Shown piece after piece: positions 58,730-64,000 of a DNA stretch of 64,000 nucleotides. Below the pieces are notes generated by a model. That model saw only the letters and a list, made by a program, of their open reading frames with translations, did no database searches and was not told the DNA's origin. This stretch comes from Hymenobacter sediminis. GTDB taxonomy: Bacteria; Bacteroidota; Bacteroidia; Cytophagales; Hymenobacteraceae. The position numbers and the translations under genes were made by a program. Within the stretch, counting starts at the first letter, position 1, and every line of letters starts with the position of its first letter. Location of the stretch: NCBI RefSeq assembly GCF_003231285.1, contig NZ_QKNS01000003.1:310001-374000 (forward strand), read 5' to 3'.

Positions 58730-59047
58730 TCAGGCAGGGGTAGGGGCCAGATGAAACAGCCGATTCAGTTGCAGCAGGCTCAGGCAGCGAGCCAACATGG
58801 GGTCAACATTATTAAGCCAAACGTCGGCACCGGCGTTGTGCAGCACCAGCAGCTCCGATATTACGTGACTCACGCCCAGGCTGCGCAGGCATTTTAAGTG
58901 GCCGCAGTCAATCAGCAGGCGTGGGCGCGGCTGCCACGCACCGCGTGCCAGGGTGCGAGCGGCTTGAGCAGCCGGTACCACATCTAAATCTACGGTGCTG
59001 AAAGCGTGGGTCCAGTTCGGGATAGAATTTGGGGCTGTGGCTGGCAT
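58730..59047 (-). CDS. STAS-domain protein
   Basis: A 105-residue protein with an anti-sigma-factor-antagonist-like STAS fold: strands and helices in RPRLLIDCGHLKCLRSLGV, SHVISELLVLHNAGADVWL, NNVDPMLARCLSLLQLNRLF. The central Ser/Thr phosphorylation site of SpoIIAA (DLSxxxxIDSSG) is not conserved: the segment reads DCGHLKCLRSLG, with Ser at the equivalent position uncertain. The N-terminal 40 residues are a variable segment. It could partner with kinases or phosphatases of the window, but none is adjacent. Confidence 0.75.
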   Translation of the reverse strand: MPATAPNSIPNWTHAFSTVDLDVVPAAQAARTLARGAWQPRPRLLIDCGHLKCLRSLGVSHVISELLVLHNAGADVWLNNVDPMLARCLSLLQLNRLFHLAPTPA

Positions 59048-59477
59048 AAGAATAGGCTGGAGGTGTACGGAAACAGAAAGAGACCCGAGTTCCTTTCAGA
59101 AGAAAAGGTCTTCAAGCAACCTGCTTATACAAAGCTACCCATCAAATAATCAAGAATATAGAGTTTAAATACTGATTCGGATATCCGTACTTGCCTCTGT
59201 TCTGTTGCCGTACTTTTTCCTGAGCCAGCGCCTGTCTAGCTTACGCTGGGCTGCGTGCGGGGGCGGCACTACGTAGTTTCACCGGGGTAGGTGCTGCGGG
59301 CCGCCAGCTCAGGAATAAATAGGAAGTTGGCTATTAAAAGCTGAACTTAACGGCCTCGCCGCGGCTTGACACTAGTACCAGCCCCTGCTTTTGCTGGCCC
59401 CTCATCTTGTGGGGGCTTGCTGTCCTCTCTGCCCGGCGTATCTGCTGCGGCCTCTCCCGCCGAAATCCTTTTCTCTA
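59048..59477. other. Intergenic region, AT-rich part with a small palindrome
   Basis: This 430-bp gap lies between divergent small genes. The segment 59130-59180 is AT-rich and is followed by the palindrome CGGATATCCG at 59178-59187. No gene or strong hairpin recognised. Confidence 0.4.
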
Positions 59478-59744
59478 ATGTCTTTTTATCAGCCAACCGC
59501 CGGGCTGTTGCACGCGCTTGGCTTTGTGGCTTTTGCCTCGCCGCCCCGGCAGCAGCGCTACAGTCGGGCCAGCGCCTGCGGGCAGGAAACCATTGTGCTC
59601 TACGACGACCAGGAGCTCACCCTGCTGGAAGTAGTGAACGGCCAAATGCTGTACAATTTCCAGGGTAGGGTAGCATCCGAGGCTGAATTTCGGGTGCTCC
59701 TGCGCCAAGTCAACTGGGCCGCCGAGCCCTCCTCTTTTCCATAA
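59478..59744 (+). CDS. Small protein, SxxxxLxxxGF type, hypothetical
   Basis: An 88-residue product starting MSFYQPTAGLLHALGFVAFA. It has the plan of the 46937 product: N-terminal helix ending in Gly-Phe, a basic loop, paired strands (ETIVLYDDQELTLLEV, GQMLYNFQGRVAS) and a C-terminal helix (EAEFRVLLRQVN). It is the first of three closely spaced same-strand small genes (59478-60417). Function unknown. Confidence 0.65.
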   Translation: MSFYQPTAGLLHALGFVAFASPPRQQRYSRASACGQETIVLYDDQELTLLEVVNGQMLYNFQGRVASEAEFRVLLRQVNWAAEPSSFP

Positions 59745-59764
59745 TTTCTTTTTCTATCCTGATC

Positions 59765-60106
59765 ATGACTGATTCTTACCTGCGAAGCCTGGGCTTTGCT
59801 GCCACCGATGATTCCCGCAGCTCCTCCCGCCCGACCCATGCCCGGGCCTGGCGCTACCAGCATCAGTCGCTGGCCCACGACGGGGCACAGCTGTTTATTG
59901 AGCATCCGTTGGGCATTGATAGCTGCCGCCTGAGCACGATGGCCGCTCCACTGGACGCTCAGGACGTATTTGCTACCCTCTCGTTGCACGATGGCCCCGC
60001 GCTGGAAACGGCTATTTCGGCTTTCTATGCAGCGCACGGAGGGGTAGGCACGCTGGCTCCCGTCAGTACTCCCAATGTGTATCGGCCCTACCGCCGACAG
60101 CTTTAG
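59765..60106 (+). CDS. Small hypothetical protein, second gene of a three-gene cluster
   Basis: A 113-residue product starting MTDSYLRSLGFAATDDSRSS. The N-terminal SYLRSLGF resembles the opening of its neighbour and of the 46937 product. The rest contains WRYQHQSLAHDGAQLFIEHP, LDAQDVFATLSLHDGPALE and TAISAFYAAHGG. No known domain. It starts 20 bp after the preceding stop, so the genes are probably cotranscribed. Confidence 0.7.
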   Translation: MTDSYLRSLGFAATDDSRSSSRPTHARAWRYQHQSLAHDGAQLFIEHPLGIDSCRLSTMAAPLDAQDVFATLSLHDGPALETAISAFYAAHGGVGTLAPVSTPNVYRPYRRQL

Positions 60107-60141
60107 GCTAACCGCCTTTTTTCACTTCAACATTCTTCATC

Positions 60142-60417
60142 ATGGATCAGGACTTACAGCTTAGTCTAGCCAACAATGCGAAGGAATGGCTGGCCTTGTC
60201 GCTTTCCATCTCCTCGGCCGAAAAACAGGCGTTCAGTAAGATCCATGACGGATTTTTTACGACTTACGGGTCTGAGTTCATGGCGCACGTCTATCGGACG
60301 ACTTTTGAACAAGTGCTGCAGAGCATGCCCGATGTGGAGCGCGAAAAGCTGCTGGCAGCCTTTCAGCGGTCCATGGCCCAGGCCATTGACGAGCATTATG
60401 CCGCGCTGCACTCCTAG
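60142..60417 (+). CDS. Small helical hypothetical protein, third gene of the cluster
   Basis: A 91-residue, predicted all-helical product: DQDLQLSLANNAKEWLALSL, EKQAFSKIHDGFFTTYG, FMAHVYRTTFEQVLQSM and VEREKLLAAFQRSMAQAIDE. No motif recognised. It starts 35 bp after the preceding gene and is followed by a strong terminator, marking the end of the small-gene operon. Confidence 0.7.
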   Translation: MDQDLQLSLANNAKEWLALSLSISSAEKQAFSKIHDGFFTTYGSEFMAHVYRTTFEQVLQSMPDVEREKLLAAFQRSMAQAIDEHYAALHS

Positions 60418-60445
60418 GGTGTTCCCGCTGGCAAAGAGCGGTTAC

Positions 60446-60500
60446 TAGCACCTCATAAAAAAGCCCCGGCACATGGCCGGGGCTTTTTTATGAGGTGCTA
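60446..60500. terminator. Long perfect-stem terminator
   Basis: A perfect 25-bp stem (60446-60470 with 60476-60500), loop ACATG, with AAAAAA/TTTTTT runs inside the stem giving a U-tract on both strands. Confidence 0.9.
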
Positions 60501-60693
60501 CCTCGAAGCCAAGCTGGGGCGTAAGCCAAAGCCCTGCCAGGAAAAGCTGCTCAGGTAACCTTAGGGATGCACGAAATATAGAGCCGCTCTGGATGCTATA
60601 AGTCGGAAGTACTACCTTAGAGAGCGAAGCGCGCCCTCTGGTAGCTGGGCCGCCGCCGTAAGTTCGGACCTTTCGCTAGTGCTGGTTTCTGCT

Positions 60694-61506
60694 ATGGATG
60701 CTCTGAGGCGCAATAACGTTACGGTTCTCGGAACCGGCTCACAGGCAATGGTACTGGTGCACGGTTTCGGCTGCGACCAGCGCATGTGGCGCCTGATAAC
60801 CCCAGCCTTCGAGGCGTGCCACCGCATTGTGCTGCTGGATCTGGTGGGTGCCGGTAACTCGGCCCTCGGCGTGTATGACCCTGTTCGCTACAGCTCCTTG
60901 CAAGCCCACGCCGAGGATGTGCTGGACGTGCTGCGCGCCCTCAATCTGCACCAGGTGGTGCTGGTGGGGCACTCCGTAAGCGCCATAATTGGGATGCTGG
61001 CCGCCATTCGGGAGCCTGAGCGGTTTGCCTGCTTGGTGCTGGTAGCACCTTCGCCGAGCTTTATTAATGATGGCGACTACATCGGGGGCTTTGAGCGCGA
61101 GGACATCGACGAGCTACTGGAGGCCATGGACAACAACTACCTGGGCTGGTCAGGCTCTATCACCCCCGTGATTATGGGCAACCCGGAGCGGCCGGAGCTG
61201 GCCGAAGAGCTTAACACCAGCTTCTGCCAGACGGACCCCACCATTGCCCGGCATTTTGCCCGCGCTACCTTTCTGGCCGACCACCGTCCTGATTTGCCTC
61301 GGCTGCACACGCCGGCCCTGATTCTGCAATGCGCCCAGGATACCCTTGCCCCGCGGCAGGTAGGCGAGTATATGCATGAGCATCTTCCGGATAGTGAACT
61401 GATAGTATTGGATACCTCGGGACACTGTCCGCACCTGAGCGCCCCGCAGGCCACTGTGGCTGCCATTCGCCAGTATCTGGTGCCTACCCCTACGCTGAAG
61501 CTATGA
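60694..61506 (+). CDS. rsbQ: RsbQ-like alpha/beta hydrolase
   Basis: A 270-residue alpha/beta hydrolase of the RsbQ/KAI2/D14 group. The triad is visible: nucleophile Ser in LVGHSVSAIIGML (about residue 93), Asp in LQCAQDTLAP (about 215) and His in TSGHCPHLSAP (about 243). The opening LVHGFGCDQRMWRLI and LVGAGNSALGVYDPVRYSSL are RsbQ hallmarks. In Bacillus RsbQ partners a PAS-phosphatase (RsbP) in energy-stress activation of sigma-B. Here the stop overlaps the start of a PAS histidine kinase gene by 4 nt (ATGA). ATG 60694 is used. Confidence 0.92.
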   Translation: MDALRRNNVTVLGTGSQAMVLVHGFGCDQRMWRLITPAFEACHRIVLLDLVGAGNSALGVYDPVRYSSLQAHAEDVLDVLRALNLHQVVLVGHSVSAIIGMLAAIREPERFACLVLVAPSPSFINDGDYIGGFEREDIDELLEAMDNNYLGWSGSITPVIMGNPERPELAEELNTSFCQTDPTIARHFARATFLADHRPDLPRLHTPALILQCAQDTLAPRQVGEYMHEHLPDSELIVLDTSGHCPHLSAPQATVAAIRQYLVPTPTLKL

Positions 61507-62753
61507 GCACTGCGAGCCCCCACAACAAGGAGCAACTGCCGGAGCTGGATCTGCGCCTGACTCAGGAAAACCTGGATGATCTTTATGAGCACGCCCCCTG
61601 TGGCTACTGCACCTGCCTGCCCGATGGCACCTTGGTGAAGGTCAACCAAACTCTGCTAGGCTGGCTCGGCCATACCAAAGCCGAACTGGTAGCCCGCCGG
61701 TGCCTGCAGCAACTGTTTACTGTGGGCGGCCGCCTGCACTACGAAACCTACGGGGTGCCCATGCTGCTGTTGCAGAATCATGTGCGGGAGTTTAGCTACA
61801 CACTGCGGCGCAAAGATGGCAGCACGCTGCCCGTGCTCATGAATGCCGTACTGCTACGCGACAATGATAGCCAACCGCTAGCTGTGCGCGTAACGCTGTT
61901 TAACATCACTGAGCGCCGCAAGTATGAGCAGGAGCTGTTGCGCGCCAAGCAGCAGGCTGAAGAGCAGCGCGAGCAGCTGGCCCGCGCCAACGAGCAGCTT
62001 GTCAGCAAAAACGAACAGCTCAGCCGCATCAACGCCGACCTGGATAGCTTTGTATATACGGCCTCGCACGATCTGAAACAGCCCATTGATAACATGGCGG
62101 GCTTGTTCCAGGAACTTCGCCACACCGTCACGTTTCATGACCCTGAGGCCACCGCAATGCTGAATATGTTTGCCGAGGCCCTGCAGCAGATACTAAGTAC
62201 CATTAAGGGCCTCACGGAAGTAGTGCAGCTGCAGCGCCAGCTAGAGCAGGTGCCCGTGGAGATGATAGCGCTACGGCCTTTCACCGAAGAAATTATCCGG
62301 AGCCTGCAGCAGCGTCTGGACGAGCACCAGGCCTCGTTTACTCTCGATTTTGAGGCTGCCCCTACCGTGTGCATGGCTCGCTCTGGCCTGCACAGCATGC
62401 TCTATAACCTGCTCAGCAATGGCTTGCGCTACGCCGAGCCCGACCGGGCGCCCCACATCAAGGTCAGCACCACCCGCGCCGCCGATAACGTGGTGCTCAG
62501 CGTGCAGGACAACGGCCGAGGCATTGATCTGGCCCGCCACGGCCGGGAGCTGTTTCAGCTGTTTCGGCGGTTTCATCCGGAGGTAACCGGCTCCGGCATG
62601 GGGCTGTACCTGGTCAACCGGTTAGTAAACCAGGCCGGGGGTAGGGTAGAGGTAGATAGCGCCGTGGGCCAGGGTACTACCTTTCGGGTACACCTGCCCA
62701 TGGGAGGCTTCTTGCCTACCCCCAGTTCTTCAGCAAACGGCGCAGCAGAATAA
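61503..62753 (+). CDS. PAS sensor histidine kinase coupled to RsbQ
   Basis: A soluble 416-residue kinase. A PAS domain (about residues 22-145) begins LDDLYEHAPCGYCTCLPDGT, then a coiled coil (RKYEQELLRAKQQAEEQREQ). The dimerisation domain carries the phospho-acceptor His in YTASHDLKQPIDNMAG, and the HATPase has LLSNGLRYAEPDRAP, DNGRGIDLARHG and GSGMGLYLVNRLVNQAG. Translation is coupled to rsbQ by the 4-nt overlap, so the hydrolase probably signals to this PAS domain. There is no PP2C phosphatase domain, unlike RsbP. Its 3' end overlaps the convergent DinB gene by 38 bp. Confidence 0.92.
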   Translation: MSTASPHNKEQLPELDLRLTQENLDDLYEHAPCGYCTCLPDGTLVKVNQTLLGWLGHTKAELVARRCLQQLFTVGGRLHYETYGVPMLLLQNHVREFSYTLRRKDGSTLPVLMNAVLLRDNDSQPLAVRVTLFNITERRKYEQELLRAKQQAEEQREQLARANEQLVSKNEQLSRINADLDSFVYTASHDLKQPIDNMAGLFQELRHTVTFHDPEATAMLNMFAEALQQILSTIKGLTEVVQLQRQLEQVPVEMIALRPFTEEIIRSLQQRLDEHQASFTLDFEAAPTVCMARSGLHSMLYNLLSNGLRYAEPDRAPHIKVSTTRAADNVVLSVQDNGRGIDLARHGRELFQLFRRFHPEVTGSGMGLYLVNRLVNQAGGRVEVDSAVGQGTTFRVHLPMGGFLPTPSSSANGAAE

Positions 62754-63198
62754 TCTGGCCAGTGTGGTAGGCGGTGTGGTCGCCAATGAGTAAGGCCTCG
62801 CGGAGCAGGGTTTGGCCGGTGCCGTGGGGTAGGGGGGCCAGCAGGTCTTGGGCAGGATCTTGAAGCAGCGCCAGAAACCGTTCCCGGTCCTCCTGTATCT
62901 GGTGGAGCGTATGTTGCCAGTCGGCTTCCTGGGCCTGCTGTTCCGGCGCGGGCCAATACTCATCGGGCCACTTCGGCGACTTATGCTCTGGGCTCAGGCA
63001 AAACTCCACGATGTCCCACTGCGCAATCCGGATGTGCTCGGCCAGCTCCCAAAGGGTGTAGGGCAGGTCGGGCACCCGCTGGTTCAGCAGCTCCGCCGGC
63101 ACATCGGCGCAGGCTTCCTCAAAAGTTACGTGGGCATTGCCCTTGGTCAGCAGCTCGCTGAGCTCCTTAACGATGCCTTCTCGGGTGCTTTGTTCCAT
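62716..63198 (-). CDS. DinB-family protein (second copy)
   Basis: A 160-residue DinB/DUF664-type four-helix bundle. Ligand histidines appear in LWELAEHIRIAQWDIVEF (residues about 49-66) and GDHTAYHTGQIILLRRLL (about 137-154). EYWPAPEQQAQEADWQHTL and FLALLQDPAQDLLAPLPHG are typical of this subgroup. It differs from the DinB protein at 19284-19805. Convergent with and overlapping the PAS kinase gene. Function unknown. Confidence 0.88.
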   Translation of the reverse strand: MEQSTREGIVKELSELLTKGNAHVTFEEACADVPAELLNQRVPDLPYTLWELAEHIRIAQWDIVEFCLSPEHKSPKWPDEYWPAPEQQAQEADWQHTLHQIQEDRERFLALLQDPAQDLLAPLPHGTGQTLLREALLIGDHTAYHTGQIILLRRLLKNWG

Positions 63199-63292
63199 GA
63201 TGAGCCAGGGGGTAGGAAGGGAGGAAAGTGCTGAGGCTTAAGACACGAGTGCCAGCTGGACCTGCTTTTGTACGTGCCACTGGTGCTAAAGG

Positions 63293-63340
63293 CTGAGAGC
63301 TGGTTTCCTACCCCAGGTGAGGAAGGAAACCAGCTCTCAG
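63293..63340. terminator. Terminator between DUF1989 and DinB genes
   Basis: A perfect 17-bp stem, CTGAGAGCTGGTTTCCT (63293-63309) with AGGAAACCAGCTCTCAG (63324-63340), loop of 14 nt. It lies just beyond the stop of the DUF1989 gene. Confidence 0.8.
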
Positions 63341-63344
63341 TTAC

Positions 63345-63935
63345 TCAGTCCAGAATTTCGTAGCCAATGGGCTTGAAGGCGTAGTTGTTCGACATTTCTG
63401 CCGAGCAGGCCGTCATGCCCACCAGTAGGTCGGTTTTGGCTTCCAGAATCACGTAGTCGCCGGCCTTGCTTTTGGGGGGTAGCACATCCACTTTGCCCGT
63501 GTTGCCATCCACGGTTACGTGCATGAAAATGTTGAAGCAAATGGGAATGGCATCGGGGCTGATGCCGTACTCCTTCAGGGCCTCGCAGAGGTTGCCGAAA
63601 CACCCCCGGTGCGGGTGCTGGTGCCCGTAGATAATGCGAAAGGTATCGGCGCTGCAGGGTGTGAGCAGGAAGTCGTGGCGGCCTACCGTGTCTTCTACCA
63701 GCTCAAACATAATGTTGCTGCGGTTGGAGTAGAACGGGTGCCCCTTGGTCAGAAAGATGGTTTCAGCGTAGTCGATGGTGCGGCCCGAGGACAGGTATTC
63801 GGCCCGGTCTTCGAGGTTGTAGCAGACAAAGTCGGATACCTGCTCGCCCTCCACATCTACAACTTTCAGCTTCTGACCTTTGCGCAGTACAAAGGCGGTG
63901 CCGCTACGCGGCGGAATGATGGTTAACTGACTCAT
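63345..63935 (-). CDS. Urea carboxylase-associated family protein (DUF1989)
   Basis: A 196-residue cupin-like protein. Motifs of the family are IPPRSGTAFVLRKGQKLKVV, VDVEGEQVSDFVCYN, EYLSSGRTIDYAETIFLTKG, LLTPCSADTFRIIYGHQ, HPHRGCFGNLCEALKEYG and FNIFMHVTVDGNTGKVDV. Relatives accompany urea carboxylase or guanidine metabolism in other genomes (established for some members as auxiliary proteins); no urea carboxylase or transporter is seen in the visible part here. A possible upstream gene ends 6 bp before its start. Confidence 0.9.
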   Translation of the reverse strand: MSQLTIIPPRSGTAFVLRKGQKLKVVDVEGEQVSDFVCYNLEDRAEYLSSGRTIDYAETIFLTKGHPFYSNRSNIMFELVEDTVGRHDFLLTPCSADTFRIIYGHQHPHRGCFGNLCEALKEYGISPDAIPICFNIFMHVTVDGNTGKVDVLPPKSKAGDYVILEAKTDLLVGMTACSAEMSNNYAFKPIGYEILD

Positions 63936-63941
63936 GTTGAC

Positions 63942-64000
63942 TTAAAAAGGGACATTTCCAGGCTTGGTCGTAGGCTTTACCGGTGTATTGGTAGGCTTCC
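63942..64000 (-). CDS. Possible C-terminus of an upstream gene, cut by the window edge
   Basis: One minus-strand frame reads KPTNTPVKPTTKPGNVPF followed by TAA at 63942-63944, six bases before the DUF1989 ATG. This is a plausible Pro/Thr-rich C-terminal tail of a cotranscribed gene. Another frame (EAYQYTGKAYDQAWK...) is also open across the edge, so the call is weak. Confidence 0.35.
   Translation of the reverse strand, partial: KPTNTPVKPTTKPGNVPF

Noticed and set aside
59366..59668. Alternative 100-codon frame overlapping the small gene at 59478
   Set aside because: The overlapping frame at 59478-59744 fits the three-gene cluster and resembles other small proteins, whereas this frame is Ala/Arg-rich without pattern.
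1..64000. CRISPR arrays, tRNA or rRNA genes, insertion sequences with transposases
   Set aside because: No regularly spaced short direct repeats, no rRNA-like sequence, no recognisable tRNA and no transposase-like protein were found by reading; tRNAs could be missed without a scan.

Overview
The window looks like chromosomal DNA of a Hymenobacter-type member of the Bacteroidota (Cytophagales). Signs are the high GC content with few Shine-Dalgarno sequences, a FecI/FecR-type sigma/anti-sigma pair, a head-GIN lipoprotein, many PAS sensor kinases, AsnA, lipoproteins with Bacteroidota-style lipoboxes, and the constant recurrence of CCTACCCC/GGGGTAG between genes. The genus is an inference from gene content; no rRNA or tRNA gene was recognised.

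Layout. 1-4.6 kb: part of a phenylacetate degradation cluster (paaA cut by the left edge, paaE, a TetR regulator, paaK) with candidate operators. 4.6-8.2 kb: a glucose-dehydrogenase-like SDR and a GH63-like glucosidase. 8.6-9.3 kb: a lone RecE-like PD-(D/E)XK nuclease. 9.5-14.2 kb: ECF sigma factor, GIN lipoprotein, FecR and an STN/surface-repeat gene broken by one frameshift. 14.2-15.6 kb: asnA behind a leader that encodes an asparagine-rich peptide and ends in a terminator. 16-20.9 kb: amine oxidase, small proteins, SDR, DinB and a WYL regulator. 20.9-31.3 kb: a signalling block (PAS histidine kinase, CheB-CheR-PAS fusion, stand-alone CheB with zinc ribbon, DUF3140, second PAS kinase). 32-41.8 kb: M61 and M28 peptidases, UspA, ThuA, RtcB, SelO. 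41.9-44.2 kb: an LRR-protein kinase between two 130-residue proteins. 44.2-56.2 kb: MsrB, LMF-like membrane protein, lipoproteins, UvrA2, methyltransferase, SulP and a SufS-like enzyme without its catalytic cysteine. 56.3-64 kb: SDR, two convergent genes truncated at one junction, a STAS protein, three small genes, an RsbQ-kinase pair, DinB and a DUF1989 protein.

The strongest new observation is the asnA leader. A 29-codon reading frame with nine Asn codons is followed by mutually exclusive antiterminator and terminator hairpins, which is the layout of translation-coupled attenuation by Asn-tRNA supply. Other points worth a second look are a putative TetR regulon motif at three sites, an ECF/FecR system whose STN partner is a repeat protein rather than a TonB receptor, a translationally coupled RsbQ/PAS-kinase pair, two dispersed inverted-repeat families, two paralogous small proteins with related upstream motifs, and unusually long perfect-stem terminators.

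All calls rest on reading the sequence and recognising family motifs. No database search or folding program was run. Start codons were often moved downstream of the longest open frame when a signal peptide or family-typical N-terminus indicated it.
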